From positions 1-64,000 of the forward strand of contig NZ_JAGGJA010000009.1 in assembly GCF_026229185.1 (NCBI RefSeq): 64,000 nucleotides of DNA, written 5' to 3'. The position numbers were made by a program, and so were the translations under genes. This document shows positions 1-8,711 of this stretch, one piece after another (position 1 is the first letter of the stretch; every line of letters begins with the position of its first letter). Source of the stretch: Fodinibius salsisoli. GTDB taxonomy: Bacteria; Bacteroidota; Rhodothermia; Balneolales; Balneolaceae. A model generated the notes under the pieces. It saw only the letters and a program-made list of their open reading frames with translations, had not been told where the DNA came from and ran no database searches.

Positions 1-76
1 CATCGCAAAATAGCGGATCAGTTGCCGAAATTTAGCTTCAGAAATTTTTGAACGCTTATAATACTTATTATTCATT

Positions 77-115
77 GCATAGCAATATGTTACAAACTTT
101 TATAATATGCTATGC
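77..115. promoter_or_regulatory. Inverted repeat upstream of the sulfatase gene
   Basis: An 8-bp inverted repeat (GCATAGCA at 77-84, TGCTATGC at 108-115) sits about 70 bp before the sulfatase start. It could be a regulator operator or a terminator for a gene to the left of the window. There is no T-tract, and it does not resemble the twin palindromes upstream of the SusC genes. The rest of bases 1-182 holds nothing I recognise. Confidence 0.3.
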
Positions 116-182
116 TTCACTAGACCCAAATTAATAACCTCTTGACCGTAACCGCTGCAAACTTTATTCAAAAATTAGGATT

Positions 183-1754
183 ATGATAAATAAAATTTGG
201 CTTTTTGCTGTATTCGTATTGATGGTTGTTGGGTGTTCAGAGCATGCAAATAAACAGTTTGATACATCATCAAAACCAAATATCATATTATTCTTTGTAG
301 ATGATCTTGGCTGGCAAGACACGTCGGTCCCTTTTTATAGGGACACCACCCTTTTTAACAAGAAGTATCATACTCCAAATATGGAGCGGTTGGCAGATCA
401 AGGGATGCTATTCACAAATGCATACTCGGCAAGCCCGGTGTGTACACCGACGCGAAGCAGCATCATGACCGGTCAAAATCCGGGTCGGTCAAATATTACC
501 AACTGGACATTGCGAAATGATGTTACCAGGCAAGAAACAGCATCCAGGAACTACCCGTTGCGATCACCGAATAACTGGAAAGTGGAGGGCGTACAGCCCG
601 ATTCCATGCTGTTGCCGATGCTGCTAAAAAAGCAGGGATACCGTACTATACACGCAGGAAAGGCTCATTTTGGAGCTATAGATACTGAAGGAGCGAATCC
701 CAAGACGTTAGGCTTTGATGTAAATATTGCAGGGCATGCGGCGGGGGCTCCGGGCAGTTATCTGGCGGAAGATAAGTACGGCAATGAACGCCCCGATTCG
801 CCTTGGGGCGTACCGGGACTTGAGCAGTATTATGATTCGGATACCTTTTTAAGCGAAGCATTGACTATTGAAGCCAACAAGGCTGTGGACCAGGCTGTTG
901 CTGATGGTAAGCCCTTCTTTATTAACATGGCCCATTACGCGGTGCATACCCCGATTATGACAGATAAACGATATTTTCAGGACTATCTGGATGAGGGGAT
1001 CGATTCTACAGAAGCCCAATATGCTTCTCTCATCGAAGGAGTGGATACAAGCCTTGGTAAAATATGGCAGAATCTGGAAGAAGAAGGTGTAGCAGAGAAT
1101 ACCATCATCCTGTTTATGTCAGATAATGGAGGCCTGAGTGCACATGCACGTGGAGAAACACCGATGGGTACGGAGGCTAATACCCATAATAAGCCTTTGC
1201 GTAGTGGCAAAGGATCTGCCTATGAAGGTGGTATCCGGGTGCCCATGATCGTGGCCTGGGCTAAAACGTCAAAAGAACAGGCGCTACAAACCCGATTTCC
1301 GATAAAAGCCGGAAGCCGAAACGATACACCAGTCATCTCGGAAGATTTTTATCCATCTATTCTTGAACTTGCCGGTGTTAATGTACCCGAAAATTCTTCA
1401 ACAGATGGACAGAGTTTTATACCGTTATTGCAGGATAAAGTACCCTCGGATGAGCAAAGAAAATTATTCTGGCATTATCCACACAAGTGGGGGCCGGATG
1501 GACCGGGATATGACCCCTTTACGGCTATTCGTAACGGTAAATGGAAGTTAATCTATTTTTATAATGGACAAATTTGGGAGCTCTATAACCTGGAAACAGA
1601 TATTGGTGAGTCTAATAATATGATTAGTCAAAATCCGGATATAGCCCAGTCTTTGGCGGAGAAGATGAAGGAATGGATGGAAGAGGTTGGGGCACAGCTT
1701 CCCATATCTCGACAGACGGGCAAGCCGGTACCGGCTCTCAGTTTTGCTGAATGA
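183..1754 (+). CDS. Lipoprotein sulfatase, S1 (formylglycine) family
   Basis: Type I sulfatase of 523 aa that would hydrolyse sulfate esters on a carbohydrate outside the cytoplasm. The N-terminus is a lipoprotein signal with the lipobox Cys at residue 18 (VVGC). The metal-binding DD pair lies in FFVDDLGW (about 38-45). The formylglycine motif C-x-P-x-R is present as CTPTR, with Cys87 as the residue to be converted. A second metal-site segment, FMSDNGG, follows near residue 317. Length is normal for the family. It precedes a GH95 fucosidase by 45 bp on the same strand, so desulfation and defucosylation of one glycan are likely coupled. I cannot assign the sulfatase subfamily or the sulfate position from sequence alone. 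No anaerobic or aerobic maturase gene is visible in the window. Confidence 0.9.
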   Translation: MINKIWLFAVFVLMVVGCSEHANKQFDTSSKPNIILFFVDDLGWQDTSVPFYRDTTLFNKKYHTPNMERLADQGMLFTNAYSASPVCTPTRSSIMTGQNPGRSNITNWTLRNDVTRQETASRNYPLRSPNNWKVEGVQPDSMLLPMLLKKQGYRTIHAGKAHFGAIDTEGANPKTLGFDVNIAGHAAGAPGSYLAEDKYGNERPDSPWGVPGLEQYYDSDTFLSEALTIEANKAVDQAVADGKPFFINMAHYAVHTPIMTDKRYFQDYLDEGIDSTEAQYASLIEGVDTSLGKIWQNLEEEGVAENTIILFMSDNGGLSAHARGETPMGTEANTHNKPLRSGKGSAYEGGIRVPMIVAWAKTSKEQALQTRFPIKAGSRNDTPVISEDFYPSILELAGVNVPENSSTDGQSFIPLLQDKVPSDEQRKLFWHYPHKWGPDGPGYDPFTAIRNGKWKLIYFYNGQIWELYNLETDIGESNNMISQNPDIAQSLAEKMKEWMEEVGAQLPISRQTGKPVPALSFAE

Positions 1755-1799
1755 GCAAGCTTACAAGGTCTGACTTGTTTTTTTATCGCTAAAAATTTT

Positions 1800-4139
1800 A
1801 TGCATCCAAACACAGTAGAAAAGATGATGTCAAGAGCCAGTCGCCGTTTTTTGATGGTCCTGATTATATTATTCTATGGATCAAGTAACATCAACGCACA
1901 ATCCCAGGATCTCCGTCTCTGGTACGATGAACCCGCTCAGCAGTGGACGGAAGCCCTGCCGATTGGCAATGGCAGTCTGGGAACAATGATATTTGGCGGT
2001 GTTCATCATGAACGGATTCAGTTAAACGAGGAAAGTGTATGGACCGGGCATCCCATTGAGAGAGGTAATCCGGAGGCCAAAACTTATCTGGATTCAGTGC
2101 GAACTTTGCTGTTTTCGGGAGAATATGTTGCCGCAGAAAAAATGGCCCAAGAAAAGCTTATGGGTAAACGGCTGGAAGGTGGAACGCATACCTATCAAAC
2201 GTTGGGCAATTTATATTTGGACTTTGGAGACTCTACCGCTTTTAAGCATTACCGGCGTGCAATTGATTTAAATAAATCTGTGGCCAAAGTGGAATACCAA
2301 AAAGAAGGTATTACCTACAAGCGAGAGCTTTTTTCCAGTAACCCGGATCAGCTGATGGCGATCAAAATTACGGCTGATCAGCAGGAGGCACTTTCATTCC
2401 GTATCAAATTAAACAGACCCGGTGCTGGAGAAAAAGTAACTGTGGACGGAAATAAAATTATAATGCAAGAGCATGTCGGAGGAGGTGAGGGCGTCCGGTA
2501 CACGGCGCGCCTTAAGGTAACTCGCAAAGGAGGGGCAGTAACAGCCACAGATTCAACCTTAAAAGTGACCAAATCAGATGAGGTTATAATTTTATTAACG
2601 GCCGCAACAGACTACAAGGGTGGAGATCCTGATGCGATAACGCAGAATCGCATGGAAGAAGCGAGTTCCTGTTCCTATAACGAGTTAAAAAAGCGGCATG
2701 TCAAAGATTATCAGCAACTATTTAACAGGGTTACTTTAGATGTTACGCCTGATCCCGTGGACGAACTTGCAACCGACCGCAGGTTACACAGGGTCAAAGA
2801 GGGTGGCGTTGCTCCCCATTTGAGCGAACTGTATTTCCAATATGGACGCTACCTGTTGATTAGCAGTTCACGCCCGGGTTCGCTGCCTGCTAACCTGCAG
2901 GGTATTTGGGCTCAGGGTATGGCTCCGCCCTGGAATGCCGATTACCATACTAATATTAACTTGCAGATGAATTATTGGCCTGCTGATGTGACCAATCTTT
3001 CGGAAACAACGCTACCCCTGTTCGATTTTGTAGAGAACTTGAATAAACGAGGAGCCCGAACGGCTGAAGAAACCTACGGAAGCCGTGGCATGGTGGTGCA
3101 TCATACAACGGATGTCTGGCATTTTACCGATCCGATTGGCCAAACCTATTGGGGGCTTTGGCCCATGGGCGGAGCCTGGCTTGCAATGCACTTCTGGGAT
3201 CATTACCAGTTCACAGAAGATGAAAACTTTCTAAAAGAGCGGGCCTATCCCCAAATGAAGAAAGCAGCCACTTTTTTTGTGGATTACCTGGTCGAAGATC
3301 CGGAAACCGGCCATTGGGTGACCGGTCCCTCGATGTCTCCCGAAAATCAGTACATCACCGCAGATGGACAGAAAGCAAGTATCACTATGGGGCCGACGAT
3401 GGATATGGAAATCTTGCATGAACTTTTTGCTGCTACCATTGAAGCCTCTAAGAAGCTGGACCAGGATGGGGCCTTTCGTGATACACTTGTAACGCTAAAA
3501 GAAAACCTCGCACCGGTTCGGATTGGCAAAAACGGAACCATTATGGAGTGGAATGAAGACTTTGAAGAGGTGGATCCCGGTCATCGTCATATTTCACACC
3601 TTTACTCATTGTATCCGGGAGATGCTATCAATGCCCGCGAAACCCCCGCGCTTTTTGAGGCCGCAGGAGAAACCATTGATCGAAGGTTGAGGCATGGAGG
3701 CGGACATACCGGATGGAGCCGCGCCTGGATTATCAATTTCTTTGCCCGACTGCATGATGGGGAGCGAGCACATGAGAACTTGTTGGCTCTATTTCGAAAG
3801 TCAACGCTCCCCAACCTTTTTGATACCCATCCACCTTTTCAAATTGACGGCAATTTTGGAGGTACTGCAGGTATTGCTGAAATGCTATTGCAATCTCACG
3901 CTGGCTATATTGAATTTCTGCCGGCCTTGCCTAAAGCTTGGAGCGCTGGCAACATGCAGGGACTCCGTGCCCGCGGAGGTATTACTGTTGATATTACCTG
4001 GAAAAATAGTGTGTTGCAAGAGGCCGTTTTGACAGCTGATCAAGAAGGATTATATAACCTCCATTATCAGGGAAAAACAGTTGAGATAAAGCTGCAAAGT
4101 GGCAGTCCGACAACAGTAACTAAGCAGCTATTTGATTGA
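1800..4139 (+). CDS. GH95 alpha-L-fucosidase (possibly alpha-L-galactosidase)
   Basis: Exported glycoside hydrolase of 779 aa; GH95 enzymes are inverting 1,2-alpha-L-fucosidases, with a few alpha-L-galactosidases. A signal peptide follows a short charged N-terminus (internal Met9 or Met10 could be the real start) and ends near INAQ. The family opening ALPIGNGSLGTMIFGG is near residues 48-65. By comparison with the Bifidobacterium enzyme (from memory), Asn385 and Asn387 in TNINLQMNYW and Asp683 in QIDGNFGG form the water-activating set, and Glu583 in MEWNEDF is the general acid. All four are present, so it should be active. It lies between a sulfatase and a convergent LacI-type regulator, and the fucose catabolic genes are 12 kb downstream. 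Confidence 0.92.
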   Translation: MHPNTVEKMMSRASRRFLMVLIILFYGSSNINAQSQDLRLWYDEPAQQWTEALPIGNGSLGTMIFGGVHHERIQLNEESVWTGHPIERGNPEAKTYLDSVRTLLFSGEYVAAEKMAQEKLMGKRLEGGTHTYQTLGNLYLDFGDSTAFKHYRRAIDLNKSVAKVEYQKEGITYKRELFSSNPDQLMAIKITADQQEALSFRIKLNRPGAGEKVTVDGNKIIMQEHVGGGEGVRYTARLKVTRKGGAVTATDSTLKVTKSDEVIILLTAATDYKGGDPDAITQNRMEEASSCSYNELKKRHVKDYQQLFNRVTLDVTPDPVDELATDRRLHRVKEGGVAPHLSELYFQYGRYLLISSSRPGSLPANLQGIWAQGMAPPWNADYHTNINLQMNYWPADVTNLSETTLPLFDFVENLNKRGARTAEETYGSRGMVVHHTTDVWHFTDPIGQTYWGLWPMGGAWLAMHFWDHYQFTEDENFLKERAYPQMKKAATFFVDYLVEDPETGHWVTGPSMSPENQYITADGQKASITMGPTMDMEILHELFAATIEASKKLDQDGAFRDTLVTLKENLAPVRIGKNGTIMEWNEDFEEVDPGHRHISHLYSLYPGDAINARETPALFEAAGETIDRRLRHGGGHTGWSRAWIINFFARLHDGERAHENLLALFRKSTLPNLFDTHPPFQIDGNFGGTAGIAEMLLQSHAGYIEFLPALPKAWSAGNMQGLRARGGITVDITWKNSVLQEAVLTADQEGLYNLHYQGKTVEIKLQSGSPTTVTKQLFD

Positions 4140-4150
4140 GATAGCTTCCG

Positions 4151-5227
4151 TTAGCTATGATTATTTAAAAAGGAAGTATAGTTTTGACGAGTAATAATAT
4201 CCAGTGGAAGCAGATCATCGGTTGGGGGTGGGATTTTTAGCAACAGGTGATTGACCAAGTAGCGTAATCCCTGCAGTGCCTGATGGCGCGGATCCTGATT
4301 AATCAAGAAATCAATGGTCCCGGCTTTCAAAAAATGGATATTTTCTTCCAGCAGGTCGTACCCAACCAGTTTTGTTTGCTGTTTATGGTGCTTGCCCAGT
4401 GCCCGGGCTGTCAGGTAAGTTCCCGAAGAGGTTGGTACAAAAATTCCTTTTAGGTCTTGCTGGGCAATGCATTCTCCGATTTGCTCCTCGAATGATCGCT
4501 TCTCATCCAGAAAGGAGAACGTCGAAATTTCGAAATCATCATTCCCAAATTCTGCAAAATAATTTCTGAACCCCTCTTCTTTTTCTTTGAGATGGATGGA
4601 GTTTTCTACATTCTCATGTATGTGCATTACGGCAAGCTGGCCTGGTTCGTGTAGTGAAATGTGGATTAGCTCCGCTGCAACACGTCCACTTTGATGGTGA
4701 TTCTGACCTATGATGCAGAGTGGATTGTACTTCTTTATTTGGGGATTAAGTTCGGTATTAACAAGAATATAGGGAATATCAACTTCGTCCAGTTTTTCAA
4801 AGAAGGTGATAGATTCGTCAAAAAAGATAGGAGCCGTAAGTACGGCATGGGGTTTGGTTTCAAGGAGTTTCTGGATGTTTTCAGAAAACGATTCCGAACG
4901 TTCTAAATCAAAATTGTTAATGTTAATATCAATATTGTAGGACTTCCACTCTCTCTGGGCTTGTAAAACCCCCTTGTTCGATAATTCCCAGTATTCATCC
5001 TGCTCGGGATTCGGAAGCATAACAGAGATTTGGTACTCCTTTTTTGCTCCCAGGCTTTGCGCAATTGGATTCGGGGAATAGTTCGTTTTTTTGAGAATTG
5101 CTTTAACTTTGCGTTCGGATTCGGATGATACATTGCCCCGATCATGGATCACACGATCCACGGTACCTACCGAAACCCCCGCCATTCTGGCGATATCTTT
5201 AATACGGATATTTTGATTTTTTCCCAT
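4151..5227 (-). CDS. LacI-family transcriptional regulator
   Basis: DNA-binding regulator of 358 aa. An N-terminal LacI helix-turn-helix (about residues 6-55, with KDIARMAGVSVGTVDRVI) is followed by a periplasmic-binding-protein-like sensor domain (about 65-345) expected to bind a sugar or sugar acid. It is convergent with the GH95 gene (11 bp apart) and divergent from the first SusC gene. The 295-bp divergent region carries two perfect 14-bp palindromes with a central CG, the hallmark of LacI-family operators, and the same pair recurs before the second SusC gene. It is therefore the obvious candidate to control both SusCD units and itself. The effector, likely fucose-derived, is inferred from context. 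The TVDRVI form of the recognition helix is frequent in Bacteroidota members of the family. Confidence 0.9.
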   Translation of the reverse strand: MGKNQNIRIKDIARMAGVSVGTVDRVIHDRGNVSSESERKVKAILKKTNYSPNPIAQSLGAKKEYQISVMLPNPEQDEYWELSNKGVLQAQREWKSYNIDININNFDLERSESFSENIQKLLETKPHAVLTAPIFFDESITFFEKLDEVDIPYILVNTELNPQIKKYNPLCIIGQNHHQSGRVAAELIHISLHEPGQLAVMHIHENVENSIHLKEKEEGFRNYFAEFGNDDFEISTFSFLDEKRSFEEQIGECIAQQDLKGIFVPTSSGTYLTARALGKHHKQQTKLVGYDLLEENIHFLKAGTIDFLINQDPRHQALQGLRYLVNHLLLKIPPPTDDLLPLDIITRQNYTSFLNNHS

Positions 5228-5394
5228 AATTAATCCTGATAAATATACAATGAATTTTTCTTTAAAGAGGACGCATTCCCATCGAAAAAAAGACTTTTGT
5301 TAATAACTGTTGGTTCTTCTAACCAGTTGAATGATAAAAAACTAATTATCTTTTGGGAATAAAAACAGCAATTTATAAATGTTACTGAATGAGT

Positions 5395-5429
5395 TGTGTG
5401 CGCACACATTTTACGTGTGTGCGCACACA
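5395..5429. promoter_or_regulatory. Twin LacI-type operators upstream of the first SusC gene
   Basis: Two perfect copies of the palindrome TGTGTGCGCACACA lie at 5395-5408 and 5416-5429. Their start-to-start distance is 21 bp, two helical turns, so both face the same side of the DNA. The centre is CG, as in LacI-family operators. Both lie upstream of the predicted -33 element (5443), at roughly -83 to -49 from the expected start site, a position more typical of activation than of blocking. They are 168-202 bp upstream of the divergent regulator start. Confidence 0.8.
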
Positions 5430-5442
5430 AAACAATAATTTT

Positions 5443-5474
5443 TTTGTTTGTACTCCTTTTTATCTCTATGTTGC
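5443..5474 (+). promoter_or_regulatory. Predicted Bacteroidota-type promoter of the first SusC gene
   Basis: TTTG (5443-5446) and TATGTTGC (5467-5474) are separated by 20 bp, matching the -33 TTTG / -7 TAnnTTTG layout with two mismatches in the -7 element. The same layout with identical spacing occurs before the second SusC gene, in an otherwise partly conserved leader. The promoter lies downstream of the upstream-most in-frame ATG (5448), which argues for translation starting at 5523. Confidence 0.6.
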
Positions 5475-5522
5475 TTTTGTACAAAGACAGTCCATTCTAA
5501 AAAAACAGGGTTGGGATTATTT

Positions 5523-8500
5523 ATGGGAAAACAACTACAAAAAGTTAGAACAGTTATAGGGGTGATGGTGATAATGCTCTTTGGTATTATTACTAATTCC
5601 CTTGCTCAGGAAGTAAGTATTAACGGTACTGTTACTGATGCTGAGGCATCACAAACATTGCCGGGAGTTAATGTAATCGTTAAGGGTACATCAATAGGTA
5701 CTTCAACAAATGTTGAGGGAAATTATGAATTGAATGTGCCTTCATTACAAGATACGCTGATATTTTCTTTTGTCGGTTATCAAACGAAAGAAGTACCAAT
5801 TAGCGGCCAGGAAACAATTGATGTGGTCATGCAGTCACAGGCTGTTGCTGGTGATGAAGTGGTCGTCGTCGGTTATGGTACTCAGAAAGAGGAAAACCTT
5901 ACAGGGGCAGTTTCTTCGGTACAGGGCAGCGACAAGCTGGCAAGTCGACCTATTACGAATCTTGGGCAGGGACTCCAAGGAGCAATACCGAATCTTAATA
6001 TTGACTTTTCGGATGGCGCACCGGGGACAGAACCTTCTTTTAATGTCCGAGGATTTACTTCTACTAATGGCGGTGAACCTTTGGTGCTCGTGGATGGGGT
6101 GGAAATGGACCCCAGTCTTCTTAATCCTAATGAGGTTGAGAGTGTTTCCGTGCTGAAAGATGCGTCTGCGGCAGCTGTTTATGGATCGCGAGCTGCATTT
6201 GGGGTTGTGTTAATTACAACCAAAAAGGGTAGAAAGGGACAAAAGCCCAAAGTTGATGTTAGTACCAGCTTTTCGATGAATCGACCTACTGAAATACCCG
6301 ATTTAGTTGATTCGCGACAATACATCCAGTTCAGGGAAGAAAAGGCGGCTAATTTAGGTCAGGGTGCTCCCTTTAATGAAGAGACAAAAGCTCTGTTGCT
6401 GGCATATTATAACGACCCAGCCAATAATCCGTCTGCCAGAATAAATCCCAATGATCCTACACAGTACCAATATTTTGGGAATACGGACTGGTTTGCTACG
6501 GTGTTTGAAAATTATAGTCCGCTCAAAAAGACCAATATTTCTTTAAGTGGAAGTACTGATAATATTACGTATTATCTTTCAGGAGGACTGCTTGATCAGG
6601 CCGGTATTTTGAAGTTTGGAAATGATAGCTATAATCGATCGAACCTGAGGGCTAAGTTTGATGTAGATGCTACAGATTGGCTGACATTTAAGGTTAATTC
6701 CGTATTAACAACTACGCAGCAGGATCAAATCTATAACTATGCTGGTATTGGAACGGTTTGGCATGATTTAACCAGGAAGTCCATTTTCAGGCCTTTGACT
6801 AATCCTGATGGAACAAATACTCCTTCCACAGTCGCATTTTTAAAAGATGGCGGAAGAGACAGGATGGCGGAAACGGATGCATGGGTAACGCTTGATGCTG
6901 TTGTGAACCCATTCGAAGGGTTACAGATTACTGGTTCCTATTCGTACAATAACTTTACATCCGAAAGAAAGCAGCATAGAAAAAGGATAGAGATGTACAC
7001 GGGGCCCAGTGAACTTAATACTCCTAATACGACACACACGACACCTACGGCATTGTTCCTCGATGATATCCGCAATGATTATTATGCAATTAATATCTAT
7101 GGGGAGTATGAAAAGCAATTCCTGGAAGACCATAACATAAAAGTTACTCTTGGTTTTAATGAAGAGAAAAAGGAATTTCACTTCACAAATTCTGGCAACC
7201 AAAGTTTGCTTACCGACCAGTTGCCTTCAATTAATTTAACGACAGCCACTCCAACGGTCGGCGAAACCATTACTTCATGGGCCCTTCAGGGGTATTTTTA
7301 TCGGCTGAACTATATTCTTAAGGATCGATACTTGCTTGAGTTCAACGGACGCTATGATGCGACCTCACGGTATCCTTCGGAGGATCGTTGGGGTTTCTTT
7401 CCTTCGGTTTCTGCAGGGTGGATTATTTCTGAAGAGTCATTTATGCAACCCTTGCAACCCACAATTTCAAAGTTGAAAATAAGAGGTTCCTGGGGACAGT
7501 TAGGTAATCAGTCAGTTATAGATGAAACATCATCAACGCTCAATTTTCCCTATTTGCCTACATTAGAAGCGTTTAGGCCAGGCGCCATTTTGGGAGGGGA
7601 CCGACCACTATCCGTTATGGATCCGCTGCTGGTAAGCAGCTCATTGACGTGGGAAACGGCTACATCCAAAAATATTGGGGTCGACGTGGGTATGTTTGAT
7701 TCCAGGTTAGATTTCTCATTTGATTATTTTGAGCGTCTCGTAACAGACCAATTGGGCCCCAGTTCTTCTGTGCCGGCCACCTTGGGTACCGAGGCTCCCC
7801 GATCAAATGCCGTAGAGTCAGTAACGAAAGGCTGGGAATTTGAAGGAAGCTGGCGAGGCAATATTGGTGAGGTCAATTATAACGTGGGCTTCAATATTGC
7901 AGATTCATATGCTGAGGTCACGAAGTATAATAACCCTACCAAAAGTTTGGCTGCACCGTTCTACGAGGGCCAAAGAATTGGTGAGATTTGGGGCTATAAA
8001 ACCAATGGCTTATTCGACTCCCGAGATGAATATCTCTCCTCTGGTTTGGACTATTCTAACCGGACGGGGCTCCAAATTGAGGGCGGCGATGTTTGGTTCG
8101 TCGATCAAAATGGGGATGGAATTATTGACCAGGGTAACCAGACGGTAGGAAATTCCGGAGATTTAACGGTCATTGGAAATACAATCCCAAGATATACCTA
8201 TGGTATCAACCTTGGCGCAGCATGGAAAGGCGTTTCTTTGGATGTGTTTATGCAGGGCGTGGCCAAAAGAGACCTGGCACTGAATGGTGGACTTTTCTGG
8301 CCCAATGAGAATGGTACCCCACAGGTCAATCATTTGGATTATTGGACAGAAGACAATAAAGGAGCCTACTGGCCAAGAGCACTTGGCAACCAGGGGGGCT
8401 TTAATTACGCAACCTCAGATCGATATTTACAAGACTTCTCTTATCTCAGAATGAAGCAGCTTACATTAGCATATAGCTTTTCTAACTCTTTATTAGAGAA

Positions 8501-8675
8501 AACCTTGCTGAAATCTGCCCGTGTTTATGTGACCGGTCAGAACCTCTTCGAATTGGATAATGTTCTCAGTGGGTTTGATCCCGAAATCAGTTCCGGAGGC
8601 TTTAATGGCTGGGGATCTGGTAAGAGCTATCCATTCCAGCGGTCAGTATCACTTGGAATAGATGTAAGTTTCTAA
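5523..8675 (+). CDS. SusC-like TonB-dependent outer-membrane transporter 1
   Basis: Outer-membrane glycan importer of 1050 aa that should work with the SusD-like lipoprotein encoded next. Start at ATG 5523 (MGKQLQKVR) is preferred over an in-frame ATG at 5448, because the latter lies inside the predicted promoter and the MGKQLQK start is repeated in the second SusC. Order: signal peptide ending SLAQ (about 1-30), a carboxypeptidase-D-like beta-sandwich domain (about 33-110), a TonB-box-like segment DEVVVVGYG, plug domain (about 120-240, with PLVLVDGVEMD and SAAAVYGSRA), then the 22-strand barrel ending in a C-terminal aromatic residue (VSF). There is no STN domain, so control should come from the LacI regulator rather than from sigma/anti-sigma signalling. 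Confidence 0.93.
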   Translation: MGKQLQKVRTVIGVMVIMLFGIITNSLAQEVSINGTVTDAEASQTLPGVNVIVKGTSIGTSTNVEGNYELNVPSLQDTLIFSFVGYQTKEVPISGQETIDVVMQSQAVAGDEVVVVGYGTQKEENLTGAVSSVQGSDKLASRPITNLGQGLQGAIPNLNIDFSDGAPGTEPSFNVRGFTSTNGGEPLVLVDGVEMDPSLLNPNEVESVSVLKDASAAAVYGSRAAFGVVLITTKKGRKGQKPKVDVSTSFSMNRPTEIPDLVDSRQYIQFREEKAANLGQGAPFNEETKALLLAYYNDPANNPSARINPNDPTQYQYFGNTDWFATVFENYSPLKKTNISLSGSTDNITYYLSGGLLDQAGILKFGNDSYNRSNLRAKFDVDATDWLTFKVNSVLTTTQQDQIYNYAGIGTVWHDLTRKSIFRPLTNPDGTNTPSTVAFLKDGGRDRMAETDAWVTLDAVVNPFEGLQITGSYSYNNFTSERKQHRKRIEMYTGPSELNTPNTTHTTPTALFLDDIRNDYYAINIYGEYEKQFLEDHNIKVTLGFNEEKKEFHFTNSGNQSLLTDQLPSINLTTATPTVGETITSWALQGYFYRLNYILKDRYLLEFNGRYDATSRYPSEDRWGFFPSVSAGWIISEESFMQPLQPTISKLKIRGSWGQLGNQSVIDETSSTLNFPYLPTLEAFRPGAILGGDRPLSVMDPLLVSSSLTWETATSKNIGVDVGMFDSRLDFSFDYFERLVTDQLGPSSSVPATLGTEAPRSNAVESVTKGWEFEGSWRGNIGEVNYNVGFNIADSYAEVTKYNNPTKSLAAPFYEGQRIGEIWGYKTNGLFDSRDEYLSSGLDYSNRTGLQIEGGDVWFVDQNGDGIIDQGNQTVGNSGDLTVIGNTIPRYTYGINLGAAWKGVSLDVFMQGVAKRDLALNGGLFWPNENGTPQVNHLDYWTEDNKGAYWPRALGNQGGFNYATSDRYLQDFSYLRMKQLTLAYSFSNSLLEKTLLKSARVYVTGQNLFELDNVLSGFDPEISSGGFNGWGSGKSYPFQRSVSLGIDVSF

Positions 8676-8711
8676 CAGATTTTAATGCTCAAATTGAAAA
8701 GGGATATTGCT

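Noticed and set aside
5448-5522. 25-residue N-terminal extension of SusC 1
   Set aside because: The ATG at 5448 lies within the predicted promoter; the MGKQLQK start at 5523 is conserved in SusC 2 and begins a proper signal peptide.
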